From Natrinema sp. HArc-T2 (GTDB lineage Archaea > Halobacteriota > Halobacteria > Halobacteriales > Natrialbaceae), in NCBI RefSeq assembly GCF_041821085.1, contig NZ_JBGUAZ010000005.1, forward strand, positions 124,001 through 188,000: DNA of 64,000 nucleotides, given 5' to 3'. The notes under the pieces are model-generated. The model was not told where the DNA came from and searched no databases. It saw nothing but the letters and a program-made list of their open reading frames with translations. This document shows positions 35,850-44,606 of the stretch, in pieces; positions within the stretch are counted from its first letter, which is position 1; each line of letters begins with the position of its first letter. A program made the translations under genes and the position numbers.

Positions 35850-37369
35850 GCGACGACGGACCCGACCGCGACACCACACCCGCACAGTCGCGCTACGATC
35901 AGGCCCGCTACGTCGAGAACGGCGAGTACGAATCGCTGCTCTCGGAGAAGGACCTGACTCGGATCACAATCGGCAGCGGAGACGACGGCGACAGCGACGA
36001 TGGAGAGACGACCGACTCACCGCTACCTGACGATCTGACGCGGGATTCCCTCGAGTTACCCGAACTCTCAGAGCCCGAACTCGCGCGCCACTACACGCGC
36101 CTTTCGCAGATGATCTACGGAATCGACAGCGGTCCGTATCCGCTGGGGTCGTGTACGATGAAGTACAACCCCAAGTTCACGGAGGACGTGGCCGCACTGC
36201 CGTCGGCAGCCGTCCACCCCGACCGCACCGAGGCGTCCGTGCAGGGCACCCTCGAGCTTCTGTACCGACTGCAGGACTATCTCGGTCGGATCGGCGGCAT
36301 GGACGCAGTGACCCTCCAGCCGCCCGCGGGCGCAGCCGGTGAGTTCGTCGGCATCCGCGTTGCCGCCGCCTACCACGAACACAACGGCGAGGGCCACCGT
36401 AACGAAGTCATTATCCCCGAGAGCGCCCACGGAACCAACTTCGCGAGCGCCGCCCTGGGTGGCTACGACGTCGTCTCTCTGCCCAGCGACGACGAGGGTC
36501 GGGTCGACCTCGAGGCGCTCGAGGCCGCCCTCTCGGAGAACACCGCGGCACTCATGCTGACCAATCCGAACACGCTCGGGCTCTTCGAGCGCGATATCAC
36601 GGAGATCGCCGAGATGGTCCACGACGTCGGCGGGCTGCTCTACTACGACGGGGCGAACTTAAACGCCTTGCTCGGTCGCGCACGACCGGGCGACATGGGC
36701 TTCGACGTGATGCACTACAACGTCCACAAAACGTTCGCGACACCCCACGGCGGTGGCGGGCCGGGTGCGGGTCCGGTCGGCGTCGTCGACGAGCTGGCTC
36801 CGTTCCTCCCTGCGCCACGCGTTCGCGAGCGCGACGCGGACCCGAAAGCAGGTGAGCCGGTGTACGAACGCTTCGAGCCCGAGCACACGATCGGCAAGGT
36901 CCACGGGTTCGACGGCAACTGGCTGGTGCTCGTCAAGACCTTCGCCTACATCGCCCGCCTCGGCGACGAGGGCCTCGCGGACGCGAGCGCGAGCGCGGTG
37001 CTCAACGCGAACTATCTCGCCGAGGGGATCGACTACGAGATCCCCTACGGGCCGTTCCACCACGAGTTCGTCGCCAGCGCCGGCGAGCAAGACGCCGCCG
37101 ACGTAGCAAAGCGGATGCTCGACTACGGCGTCCACCCGCCGACGACCAAGTGGCCCGAGATCGTCCCCGAGGCGCTGATGACCGAGCCCACCGAGATCGA
37201 GAGCAAGGACACCTTGGATCGACTCGCCGCCGCGTTCAACGCCGTCGCCGACGAAGACGACGACACGCTCGAGGCCGCGCCGGAACGAACCACCGCCCGC
37301 CGGATCGACCAGACCAGCGCGGCGCGGAACCCGCGGCTGTCGTGGCAGGCACTCGAGGACGATTCGTAG
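35846..37369 (+). CDS. gcvPB: Glycine dehydrogenase (decarboxylating) subunit 2
   Basis: The 507-residue subunit starts [19 protein letters not shown]. The PLP-lysine is in [19 protein letters not shown] (HKTF). Other blocks are [10 protein letters not shown] and [18 protein letters not shown]. It carries the PLP and completes the P protein with subunit 1. The acidic N-terminal insert ([13 protein letters not shown]) is a halophilic feature. Translation is coupled by the four-base overlap. Confidence 0.95.
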   Translation: MSDDGPDRDTTPAQSRYDQARYVENGEYESLLSEKDLTRITIGSGDDGDSDDGETTDSPLPDDLTRDSLELPELSEPELARHYTRLSQMIYGIDSGPYPLGSCTMKYNPKFTEDVAALPSAAVHPDRTEASVQGTLELLYRLQDYLGRIGGMDAVTLQPPAGAAGEFVGIRVAAAYHEHNGEGHRNEVIIPESAHGTNFASAALGGYDVVSLPSDDEGRVDLEALEAALSENTAALMLTNPNTLGLFERDITEIAEMVHDVGGLLYYDGANLNALLGRARPGDMGFDVMHYNVHKTFATPHGGGGPGAGPVGVVDELAPFLPAPRVRERDADPKAGEPVYERFEPEHTIGKVHGFDGNWLVLVKTFAYIARLGDEGLADASASAVLNANYLAEGIDYEIPYGPFHHEFVASAGEQDAADVAKRMLDYGVHPPTTKWPEIVPEALMTEPTEIESKDTLDRLAAAFNAVADEDDDTLEAAPERTTARRIDQTSAARNPRLSWQALEDDS

Positions 37370-37506
37370 CCGTTCCCGCCCTGATTTTTGCGGCGATCGC
37401 TACGTGGAGACGGTTTTGTAACCGTAGTAGGGAGCCCGACTGCGAATCGGTTCGGGAACGAGAAAGACGGCTCTCGGCGCGAGAACGGAAGCAGGCAGAA
37501 GGCGGA

Positions 37507-37683
37507 TTATGCCGTGCTCGAGTCGACGGCGGTGCCGTTGTCTCCGATGCGGACGAAGCCGTAGTCACAGTCCGGGCAGTGCCACTTGACTTTCTCGCCG
37601 AGATGCAGCGTCGTGCTGGCGGCGCGGTAAAACGTCTTTTCCTCCCCGCAGTTGGGACACTCGTGTTCGAGTTCCAGAGCCAT
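37507..37683 (-). CDS. Zinc-ribbon microprotein (58 aa)
   Basis: The frame reads MALELEHECPNCGEEKTFYR, then a hydrophilic middle, then WHCPDCDYGFVRIGD, ending DSSTA. It has two CxxC pairs about 29 residues apart, so a single zinc ribbon. It is only 58 codons. It lies between gcvPB and the PduO gene, with minus-strand orientation. Similar small proteins are conserved in haloarchaea; the function is unknown. Confidence 0.85.
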   Translation of the reverse strand: MALELEHECPNCGEEKTFYRAASTTLHLGEKVKWHCPDCDYGFVRIGDNGTAVDSSTA

Positions 37684-37814
37684 GGCCGGTGGTAGCCAGC
37701 GAAGCGAGTTTAACGTACTGGTTCCGGCGGGGTTCGCGCGTGACGCTCGAACGGCGAGCCGGCGACAGCGGCGGTGACACGAAAGTTAAGTGGCCGCCAT
37801 CCGTCGGTCCAGCC

Positions 37815-38348
37815 ATGTCGATCTACACCGGTCGCGGCGACGAAGGGGAGACCGACCTCCGCGATATGACCCGCGTTTCGAAGGCCAGCGCCCGCATCGA
37901 AGCGTATGGGACCGTCGACGAGCTCAACGCACTGATCGGGACGGTCCGACCGACCGACCACGACGACATCAACGACAAACTGGCGACGATCCAGAATCAC
38001 CTCCACGTCGTGCAGGCGGACTTCGCAAATCCCGATCCGGATGAGGATGACCCTGCGATCAGCCCCGAACACGTCGAGACGGTCGAAGACTGGATCGACG
38101 CGTATGACGACGACCTCGAGCCGCTGACCTCCTTTATTCTCCCGACCGGCAGCGACCACGGCGCGGCGCTCCACCACGCCCGCACGGTCTGTCGACGCGC
38201 GGAGCGACGTGCGGTCGCACTCGCTACCGAAGAGGAGATCAACGAGGACGCGGTCCAGTACCTCAATCGACTCTCGGACGGACTCTTTACCCTGGCGCGG
38301 GTCGTCAACGCACGCGACGGTGAACCGGAAGACGCACCCGACTACTAG
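37815..38348 (+). CDS. pduO: PduO-type ATP:cob(I)alamin adenosyltransferase
   Basis: The 177-residue protein starts MSIYTGRGDEGETDLRDMTR. The N-terminal TGRGDEG segment forms the ATP-binding part. Other features are FILPTGSDHGAALHHARTVCRRAER and YLNRLSDGLFTLARVVN, the helix ends that bind cobalamin and ATP in this family. It transfers the adenosyl group to cob(I)alamin. A TATA-like GTTAAGTG lies about 25-30 bases before the ATG. Neighbours are unrelated. Confidence 0.93.
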   Translation: MSIYTGRGDEGETDLRDMTRVSKASARIEAYGTVDELNALIGTVRPTDHDDINDKLATIQNHLHVVQADFANPDPDEDDPAISPEHVETVEDWIDAYDDDLEPLTSFILPTGSDHGAALHHARTVCRRAERRAVALATEEEINEDAVQYLNRLSDGLFTLARVVNARDGEPEDAPDY

Positions 38349-38399
38349 ACATCGCCCAGTTGGTGGTACAGCGCTGGGAACAGCGATTCGCTGCCGATT

Positions 38400-38819
38400 C
38401 TAGAAGAGACCGACGTTCAGCGCGTAGCCCCACGGCTCGCCGGCGAGAACCAGCATGAACAGGGATGCACCCAGCAGTTGGACGTTCTTGAGGAAGTGTG
38501 TTAGCTCGTTTTGCTGCTGGTCTGCCGGCACGGCCCAGAAGTCGTGCATCAACGGCGTCACGGCGAGGAAGAACACAACCAGCATTCCGGCTGCGACGAC
38601 GGTGTACGCGCCGAGCGCGATGCTGAGCCCACCGAGGACGAGCATGACTCCCGACGCGACGACGCCGAACCGTGCCGCAGGAACGCCTTTCGATTCCGCG
38701 TAGCCGGCCATCGCGTCCGTCTCCATGAAGTGGTTGAGTCCCTGAAAGACGAGGAGACCGCCGAAGAGGAGCCGCCCGACGAGCAACAGGGCTGCACTGC
38801 TGCCGGTCTCGAACACCAT
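38400..38819 (-). CDS. DoxX-family membrane protein
   Basis: The 139-residue protein has four hydrophobic segments, starting with SSAALLLVGRLLFGGLLVFQ and including MAGYAESKGVPAARFGVVAS, the typical DoxX pattern of an amphipathic stretch between helices 1 and 2. DoxX proteins are linked to thiosulfate:quinone or redox functions, but many are of unknown role. It has no known partner nearby. The upstream region holds an inverted repeat at 38907-38922. Confidence 0.87.
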   Translation of the reverse strand: MVFETGSSAALLLVGRLLFGGLLVFQGLNHFMETDAMAGYAESKGVPAARFGVVASGVMLVLGGLSIALGAYTVVAAGMLVVFFLAVTPLMHDFWAVPADQQQNELTHFLKNVQLLGASLFMLVLAGEPWGYALNVGLF

Positions 38820-38906
38820 CAGCGGCTCACCCCCGTCTGCGTCGCGATCGATCGGTGTCTCTGATTCCGTACTGTGAATCGAAGCTGTGGTTGTATCACG
38901 TTAGCT

Positions 38907-38922
38907 GGTTCGTATCCGAACC
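38907..38922. promoter_or_regulatory. 16-bp palindrome upstream of doxX
   Basis: GGTTCG-TATC-CGAACC is a perfect 6-base dyad with a four-base centre, in the spacer between doxX and the 80-aa gene. A TATA-like CTATATGAG (minus strand) overlaps its edge at 38923-38931. An operator for doxX is a possibility, but the start codon is about 88 bases further. The rest of 38820-39134 shows no gene. Confidence 0.35.
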
Positions 38923-39134
38923 TCATATAGTCTCGCTAACAGCCGTGTCACCGGGTGTACGGCGCGTTATCAGTAGATTCGGGTGTTATCGAAGCGAGAC
39001 AAAACGGGGTGTCTGTGACCGCTCTCGGTAAGACTGCCCGCCTCGAGCCATCCCTCCCATCGCCGTCGGTCGCCAATTCTGTTGTCTACGGAAGAACTAT
39101 ATTCTCACCCAGCCTTCTTACGACAACATACCCC

Positions 39135-39377
39135 ATGGACAAACACTTCCACGACAGCCTGTACTACCTGCGGCGAGCTGCCACCCACGCCCGGCTCGGT
39201 GCGACCGAGTACCGAACACGACCCACGAAGTGGATTCGCGCGCAACTCGGTCGGGAGCCCGATCCCGAACCCAGCCACGTGGATGGGATCCGTGAAAATG
39301 TACACGTACTCGAGCACCGCGCCGAAACGCGCATCCGGAAGACGGTCAGAGACGTACGTGACCGTGTGAATCGGTGA
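39135..39377 (+). CDS. Small conserved haloarchaeal protein (80 aa)
   Basis: The protein starts MDKHFHDSLYYLRRAATHAR. It is basic and helical (HLRRA, RIRKTVRDVRDRV), unusual for the surrounding acidic proteome. It has no membrane segment or Cys. Its conserved length and the tyrosine/arginine-rich start resemble small haloarchaeal family members. No function recognised. It precedes tRNA-Val by 69 bases. Confidence 0.65.
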   Translation: MDKHFHDSLYYLRRAATHARLGATEYRTRPTKWIRAQLGREPDPEPSHVDGIRENVHVLEHRAETRIRKTVRDVRDRVNR

Positions 39378-39446
39378 CGCTCTGACGAGCGTACGGCGAC
39401 CGATGAAAGGAAGTCTTAAGTCGAACGCACGGGAACGCTTTCGTGC

Positions 39447-39521
39447 GGGTTGGTGATCTAGTCCGGTTATGATACCTCCTTCACACGGAGGAAGTCGGCA
39501 GTTCAAATCTGCCCCAACCCA
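39447..39521 (+). tRNA. tRNA-Val (anticodon CAC)
   Basis: The 75-base sequence folds as a cloverleaf: acceptor GGGTTGG pairs with CCAACCC; the anticodon stem CCTCC/GGAGG closes around TTCACAC, which carries CAC (reads GTG); the T-arm GGCAG/CTGCC holds TTCAAAT. The discriminator is A, and CCA is not encoded. The structure has no intron. Confidence 0.95.
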
Positions 39522-39523
39522 CT

Positions 39524-39558
39524 AATTTTGCTGCGAGCAACTACGCGAGCAGCAAATT
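39524..39558. terminator. Hairpin after tRNA-Val
   Basis: AATTTTGCTGC and GCAGCAAATT are inverted copies (10 bp, one bulged T) starting two bases after the tRNA. It could stop tRNA transcription. Confidence 0.4.
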
Positions 39559-39565
39559 CGTTACG

Positions 39566-39641
39566 TTGGGCAGTTTGAACCAGACGAGTCGCGCGCAGCG
39601 AAGCGAGCACGTCTCGGCGTGGTTCAAATCTGCCCCAACTA
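39566..39641. repeat. Duplicate of the tRNA-Val 3' end in an inverted arrangement
   Basis: GTTCAAATCTGCCCCAAC at 39622-39639 is an exact 18-base copy of tRNA positions 39501-39518. Its reverse complement, imperfect, is at 39566-39581 (TTGGGCAGTTTGAACC). The two arms frame AGACG...CGTCT, so the block can fold into a long hairpin. This looks like an attachment-site remnant. Confidence 0.7.
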
Positions 39642-39803
39642 GCTTGTTAATTCCCTGAAATCAAACGGTCGGGCTCCAGTGGGGCCACAGCCGGCAGTGA
39701 CCTGCGTTCATCGATCGGAAACAATCTGCGACCGCTCGAGCCACACAGAGCCAACCGAACGGATGACGGCTCGCAGCCGGAGTGTCAGGTGTGGTGTGTT
39801 CGG

Positions 39804-41522
39804 TTAGTCTTCCACGGCTGTTTCAGACGCCTCACGTGATGAATCATGGGATGATTCGGGGTCGTCGGCGTCCGGGATCTGCCGTGGCAAGAACGTCGAT
39901 GCGAGAAGCAGGAGCAACACGAACAGGACGAGGAGGAGCAGCGCCGCCCGTTGTGCGTCGAACATCGCAGCCTCGAAGATCCCCTCGAGCAACTGTCGTT
40001 GCGCCGGAGTGAGTTGGGTCAGGAACTGTTGCTGCGTGGCGTCGGTCGCTGTCTCCGCTGCATCCTCGAGTGCGATCACCAGATCGTTTCGTTGCGCCGC
40101 TGAAACGGTCTCGCCTTCTGCTCGGAGCACTCGATCGACGACACCACCATAGAAGTGGCCGAGAAAGTACGAGCCAACGACTGCTGTCCCCAGGGAAAAC
40201 CCGATCGAATAGCTGACGTTCAGGACGCCGGATGCCTCGGCGGAGTACGCGTTCGGGACAGCCGACATCGTCATATTGGTGATCTGTGCCAGGATGAGTC
40301 CGACACCGGCTCCATAAAGCGCCACTGGCAGAGCCATCGTGAGGATCGTCTGATCGGGGCCTGTCTGTTCGTACAACACCACCAGTGCAACGCCCATACA
40401 CACGATCCCGATCTGGATAAGCGTCTTTGGCGAGGTGTACTTCCGCCAGTTGGGCGTAACCGTCGAAAAAGCGATCGACGCGAGTGAATACGGTAACAAC
40501 GCGAGCCCTGTTTCGAAGGCAGTGTATCCGAGTACGGCCTGGAGATAGACCGGGAAGATAAAAAAGAAGCCAGCCGAGACGATCGAGCGCATGTTGTAGG
40601 TGAGAATGCCGGCTAAAAACGGGCGATTCGTCAGGACGTGCAGCGGAACGAGCGGTGACTTCCCGGCACGTTCCAGTCGGCGTTCGTACTGAACGAACAC
40701 GGCGAACGCGAGGAATCCGATCCCGAGAAGCCAGATCGCTGGCGACGTTCCAAGCGGATTGAACTGCATCCCGCCGACGACAAACGGCCGCCGTTCGACT
40801 AGCCATCCATACTTCCCGCTCAGAAGGAATCCAGTGACGAGCGACGTCGAACCGACGATGGACAGCGCTGTCCCCCCTTTATCCAGTGAACTGGGCGTTT
40901 CCGACAGCGGGTTCGGACTCACATACTGAGCGAAGAAGAGAACAACCCCCACACCGATGAGTTGAAGCGTAAACCCCCACCGCCAACTCGCGTACGTGGT
41001 TAGTGCGCCACCGATAATCGGTCCGATAGTCGAGCCGACCCCGCTTACGCCAGCCAACAGTCCGAATGCCGTCGCCCGGTCATCGTCTTCGTAACTGAGT
41101 ATCAAGACAGTGAACGTCAGGGGAAATATCACAGCCGCCGCGGTACCCTGGATGAGCGACCAGCCGAGATAGAGGATCGTCGTATTCCAGCTAATCGACG
41201 CAACCACTGTCCCACCGGCATAGACGATCAGTGCGACTGTCAGTACACGCCGTATACTATGCCGAGCCGGCAGCGTACCGGCCGGGAGAACCAGCGCAGC
41301 GGTCACCAGCGAGTAGAGTGCAACCGCCCCCTGAATCACTGTGACCGTGGTATCGAACTCGTCGACCATCGTGGGGATCGCCACGTTCATCAGGGAAGCA
41401 TTGAGGACCACGATGAACGTCGTCAGACTCACGGCGATCGCAGGGGCCCAGTATTGAACTCTCGTCTTTACGTCCGGAGAGCGACGAGAACTCCCGTTGG
41501 AAGGCGGGTCATCCGGGGGCAT
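39804..41522 (-). CDS. MFS transporter (DHA2/EmrB-QacA type)
   Basis: The 572-residue protein starts MPPDDPPSNGSSRRSPDVKT. It has 14 probable transmembrane helices, with the motif LNASLMNVAIPTMVDEF in helix 1, GLLAGVSGVGSTIGPIIGGA (motif C) in helix 5, and a C-terminal acidic tail. It fits drug:H+ antiporters of the 14-helix family. It follows the HTH_10 gene on the same strand with an 84-base gap. Confidence 0.9.
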   Translation of the reverse strand: MPPDDPPSNGSSRRSPDVKTRVQYWAPAIAVSLTTFIVVLNASLMNVAIPTMVDEFDTTVTVIQGAVALYSLVTAALVLPAGTLPARHSIRRVLTVALIVYAGGTVVASISWNTTILYLGWSLIQGTAAAVIFPLTFTVLILSYEDDDRATAFGLLAGVSGVGSTIGPIIGGALTTYASWRWGFTLQLIGVGVVLFFAQYVSPNPLSETPSSLDKGGTALSIVGSTSLVTGFLLSGKYGWLVERRPFVVGGMQFNPLGTSPAIWLLGIGFLAFAVFVQYERRLERAGKSPLVPLHVLTNRPFLAGILTYNMRSIVSAGFFFIFPVYLQAVLGYTAFETGLALLPYSLASIAFSTVTPNWRKYTSPKTLIQIGIVCMGVALVVLYEQTGPDQTILTMALPVALYGAGVGLILAQITNMTMSAVPNAYSAEASGVLNVSYSIGFSLGTAVVGSYFLGHFYGGVVDRVLRAEGETVSAAQRNDLVIALEDAAETATDATQQQFLTQLTPAQRQLLEGIFEAAMFDAQRAALLLLVLFVLLLLLASTFLPRQIPDADDPESSHDSSREASETAVED

Positions 41523-41606
41523 ACAGTGATCTAACACGTTTGACCGCCAAATAGCGTGGACCCAGTTAGTCACCGAGAGGCGAAAATACTGTCCGGCTCT
41601 CGCCCA

Positions 41607-42251
41607 TCACTGCCGCTCGAGAAACCCAGTCACCACAGCCCGCTCGGCCTTACGCAGCAGTTCTCCAGCCGTACTCGAGGCACACTCGAGAATCCCCGCG
41701 ACATCCGCAACGGTGCCATCACGGGGAACTTCGTAATAGCCGACCGAGACGGCTGCCTCGAGTGCGGCCCGCTGGCGATCAGTCAGCGCCGACGGCGTGG
41801 ATCGGCGTTCGAACTCGTGGACCTGCTCGACGGTGACCGCGCCGAGTTCGGAGAGGTTCTCGTAGAACGTGCTGAGCGCTGCCGGTTCGCCGACCGCCTC
41901 GAACTGCACCTCGCCAGTCTCGAGAAAGATGACGGGCGGGAGGAAGATCACCGCTGCATCCGCGATCGTCTCGAGAATGGCCGGCGCAAACTCGTAGTCG
42001 GCCTGGCGGAGAAACACGCAGGTGCCATCGGAGACATCGACGGCGGTGTGTACGAGCAGTGAGTCGAGCCCGGCGACGAGCTGTTCGGTTGCCGCTCGGT
42101 CGCCATCACACCAGAACAACGTCGTCGCATCGTCCGTTGGACTCCACATCAGTAACTCGGCTCGAGCGAGCGGCGTCGACTCCATGAGCCGTCGCTGAAG
42201 CGGATGCACGAACCGGTCTGGATAGGTGACCGCGAACTGAACGCGTTTCAT
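41607..42251 (-). CDS. HTH_10 (Bat-like) transcriptional regulator, copy 3
   Basis: The 214-residue protein starts MKRVQFAVTYPDRFVHPLQR. The sensing region ends about residue 150, then the HTH_10 follows: STPSALTDRQRAALEAAVSV, GYYEVPRDGTVADVAGILEC and ASSTAGELLRKAERAVVTG. An earlier in-frame ATG (MSLDQTAA) is 11 codons upstream, but an AT-rich GATATG sits where a TATA box would serve 42251. It is sandwiched between the hydrolase and the MFS gene, and may control them. Confidence 0.86.
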   Translation of the reverse strand: MKRVQFAVTYPDRFVHPLQRRLMESTPLARAELLMWSPTDDATTLFWCDGDRAATEQLVAGLDSLLVHTAVDVSDGTCVFLRQADYEFAPAILETIADAAVIFLPPVIFLETGEVQFEAVGEPAALSTFYENLSELGAVTVEQVHEFERRSTPSALTDRQRAALEAAVSVGYYEVPRDGTVADVAGILECASSTAGELLRKAERAVVTGFLERQ

Positions 42252-42302
42252 CCCGCCGATAGCCGCCGTTTGGTCGAGCGACATATCAATCAGGGTGATC
42301 CG

Positions 42303-43196
42303 TCACCCGTGTCTCGCCAGCACGTCGGGGCCGCTTTGCAGGAGCGTCTGCAGGTGATCTGCCTCGTCAAGAACTCGTAACGTTGCGGTCGGGAGCTGCG
42401 CTGTGAGCCGTCGAACGCCGTCGATCGGGACGTTCGTGTCGTTCTCGCCGTGCCAAAAGCACACGTCGGTCTCGAGGTCGGCCAGATCAACCCTCCAGTC
42501 GGACACCGTATTGCGGAAGTCGGTGACGGCACCGTTCCGGTGTCGGGCGAACGCGGTGACGAAATCCGCCTGCACGATCGCCGCGGCGTCGTCCGGGATC
42601 GACTCAGCGCCCCCAGCTGCTGTGTACTGGGAGACGACGACCGATGGATCGAGCCGGGCGGCGAGCCACGCCTGGCCGCGAAAGAGGCCGCGAAGCACGG
42701 TGGGTACCCTCGTCGCCAGGCCTGCGAGCAGCTGCTGTGTCGCGGGTTGGTCCTCGATGACATCGGGTGGCACAGCCCCCGAAACGATATCGACGCGGGT
42801 GACACGATCCGGTCGCGTCACAGCAGTCGCGAGTGCGTGTGGCCCACCACCGGAAAAGGCGACGAGGCCGGCGCGCTCGATGTTTGCGTCGTCAAGGACG
42901 GCACTGACGACCGTCCCGGCGTCACGCAACGAGCGTGACGGCCACGGTGTCGAGTGGCCATAGCCGGGTCGCTCGAGCGCGAGTAATCGAATCCCTTGTT
43001 CCCGTGCGACCGTCTCGAAGAGCGCTCCCAGTCGGTGAGAGCCGGGTGTCCCGTGTAGAAAGACGACCGGAACGCCATCCGGACGCCCGTATCGGGTGTA
43101 GGCGAGGTGGCGACCTTCGTCCAGCGACGTCGTCGTCAACTGACGACTATCCCGGACTGGTTCCCGGTGAGACGGATCGGCGGCCAACTGTGACAT
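42303..43196 (-). CDS. Alpha/beta hydrolase
   Basis: The 297-residue protein starts MSQLAADPSHREPVRDSRQL. The oxyanion motif is FLHGTPGSHR, the nucleophile elbow is AFSGGGPHAL (Ser in SxGG), the acid is probably in CFWHGENDTNVP, and the catalytic His is in EADHLQTL. Haloacid- or ester-hydrolysing activity cannot be told apart. It lies first in a minus-strand group with the regulator and the MFS gene. Confidence 0.85.
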   Translation of the reverse strand: MSQLAADPSHREPVRDSRQLTTTSLDEGRHLAYTRYGRPDGVPVVFLHGTPGSHRLGALFETVAREQGIRLLALERPGYGHSTPWPSRSLRDAGTVVSAVLDDANIERAGLVAFSGGGPHALATAVTRPDRVTRVDIVSGAVPPDVIEDQPATQQLLAGLATRVPTVLRGLFRGQAWLAARLDPSVVVSQYTAAGGAESIPDDAAAIVQADFVTAFARHRNGAVTDFRNTVSDWRVDLADLETDVCFWHGENDTNVPIDGVRRLTAQLPTATLRVLDEADHLQTLLQSGPDVLARHG

Positions 43197-43250
43197 TACC
43201 CGTCGGTACTCACCGCTATCGTGAGTGAGTGCTGCCGGATCAATGCGGGA

Positions 43251-43261
43251 ATTTATATAAG
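43251..43261. promoter_or_regulatory. AT-rich TATA-like patch between divergent genes
   Basis: ATTTATATAAG is nearly palindromic and AT-rich inside a GC-rich spacer. It lies 55 bases before the hydrolase ATG and 130 before the DUF1684 ATG, so it may serve the hydrolase with a short 5' UTR. The DUF1684 gene has a separate CATATG at 43359-43364. Confidence 0.4.
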
Positions 43262-43390
43262 AACAGTGGCGACCGGGGAGCGACGACCGACCACGTTCTC
43301 TGGCAGTCGCACCTGCAGAGCCAAGTCGAGAGCGATCGACTCCAGTCGCCCGATGAACCATATGTGTCGAACCCGTACCGAAGACTACAG

Positions 43391-43936
43391 ATGGCATCCG
43401 ACTGGCGCGACGCAATCGAGACCCAGCGCGAACAGAAGGACCAGTACTTCGGCGAGCATCCACACTCGCCACTCTCACCGGACGAACGCGAGTCGTTCGA
43501 CGGCCTCGAGTACTATCCCATCGACGAGGACTACCGGTTCGAACTCTCCCTCGAGGAGTACGACGACCCAGAGCGGATCACCGTCGGGACGAGTACGGAC
43601 GGCGAACAGGAGTACCTCGAGTGGGGTGAGTTCCAGTTTACTGTCGACGGCGAGGACGTGACGCTACAGGCCTACAAGTCCGAGCCCGATGATGACCGGC
43701 TGTGGGTGCCCTTCCGCGACGCGACCAGCGGCGACAAGACTTACGGGGCCGGTCGGTATCTCGATCTCGAGGTCGACAGCCACCGAACGAGCGACGGCGA
43801 CTGGATTCTCGATTTCAACGAGGCATACAACCCGACGTGTGCGTACTCGGATCAGTACGAGTGTCCGCTCCCGCCGATGGAAAACTGGCTCGAAGTGCCG
43901 ATCGAAGCCGGCGAGAAGAACTACGGGGACCACTGA
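43391..43936 (+). CDS. DUF1684 family protein
   Basis: The 181-residue protein starts MASDWRDAIETQREQKDQYF. DUF1684 blocks are SPLSPDERESFDGLEYYPID, LWVPFRDATSGDKTYGAGRY and FNEAYNPTCAYSDQYECPLP. The family has a predicted beta-rich fold and no assigned role. There is no signal peptide. The TGA is the first three bases of a TGA-T-ACGGTCTGCTGT element. Confidence 0.88.
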   Translation: MASDWRDAIETQREQKDQYFGEHPHSPLSPDERESFDGLEYYPIDEDYRFELSLEEYDDPERITVGTSTDGEQEYLEWGEFQFTVDGEDVTLQAYKSEPDDDRLWVPFRDATSGDKTYGAGRYLDLEVDSHRTSDGDWILDFNEAYNPTCAYSDQYECPLPPMENWLEVPIEAGEKNYGDH

Positions 43937-44005
43937 TACGGTCTGCTGTAACGATTGTCTGCCAACCTACACGGCGGGTCAGGGGCCGGGCTGACCGACA
44001 GCAAC
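43937..44005 (+). repeat. Stop-codon-abutting repeat, copy 4 (diverged)
   Basis: The DUF1684 stop TGA is followed by TACGGTCTGCTGTAACGATT and a GC-rich stretch ending near CCGACAGCA. The 12-mer ACGGTCTGCTGT is exact; the remainder is weakly related to copies 1 and 2. The right end is uncertain. Confidence 0.55.
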
Positions 44006-44024
44006 CTGTCGGGTCTGGTTATGG

Positions 44025-44594
44025 TTAGCCAGGCAGGAACAAGTTGAGAAACGCAACCACGATCCCTGCCAGCCCCATCCGGACGCCAGCGACGATCCAG
44101 TTCTGTTTCGAGATCGAGCCGAGATACGCCCCGAACGTAAACAGGACGGTCACGCCGATGCCGACCGACACCAGCGTCGCCTCGAGCAGCGAAAAGAAGA
44201 CGTTGTGTGCGAGAAACGGCAATAACGGTAGGATAATGCCGATCAACGGGCCGATGCCGCTCGCGACCGCATTGACCTTTCTGGCCCCCGTTCGCCGTTG
44301 CTGCAGTTCCGTATCCGCGAGATCGGTCAGCATGGCCCGTTCGATCCGCAGTAGTTCGGCCTGTTTCTCGGCGCGTTCGATCTCCCAGACGCTCCAGACG
44401 CCGGAGGTTCCCAGTCCGACGGCCGCGCCGAGCCCGATGGTCACGACGGTAAGTCCGTCGTCGATCCCCGACAGGTACGCGCCGACGACGACCCCGATAG
44501 CCGTCAGCGTTCCGTCGAAGCCGTTCGAGATGAAGTACCGGCGCGAGATCGACCTGACATCTTCGTCCTCGAGCAGGGTGCGGAGAGAAGTCAC
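44025..44594 (-). CDS. VIT1/CCC1-type metal transporter
   Basis: The 189-residue protein has about five hydrophobic segments. The start MTSLRTLLEDEDVRSISRRY precedes SNGFDGTLTAIGVVVGAYL, a hallmark of the CCC1/VIT family that moves Fe2+ or Mn2+. It is shorter than plant VIT1 because the metal-binding loop between helices is short. It lies just upstream of the DUF211 gene (12 bases) on the same strand, so they are likely cotranscribed, DUF211 first. Confidence 0.85.
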   Translation of the reverse strand: MTSLRTLLEDEDVRSISRRYFISNGFDGTLTAIGVVVGAYLSGIDDGLTVVTIGLGAAVGLGTSGVWSVWEIERAEKQAELLRIERAMLTDLADTELQQRRTGARKVNAVASGIGPLIGIILPLLPFLAHNVFFSLLEATLVSVGIGVTVLFTFGAYLGSISKQNWIVAGVRMGLAGIVVAFLNLFLPG

Positions 44595-44606
44595 GGATCG
44601 AAACTA

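Noticed and set aside
39522-39803. A second tRNA or an integrated element after tRNA-Val
   Set aside because: Only the 3' end is duplicated, and no integrase or second cloverleaf is present.
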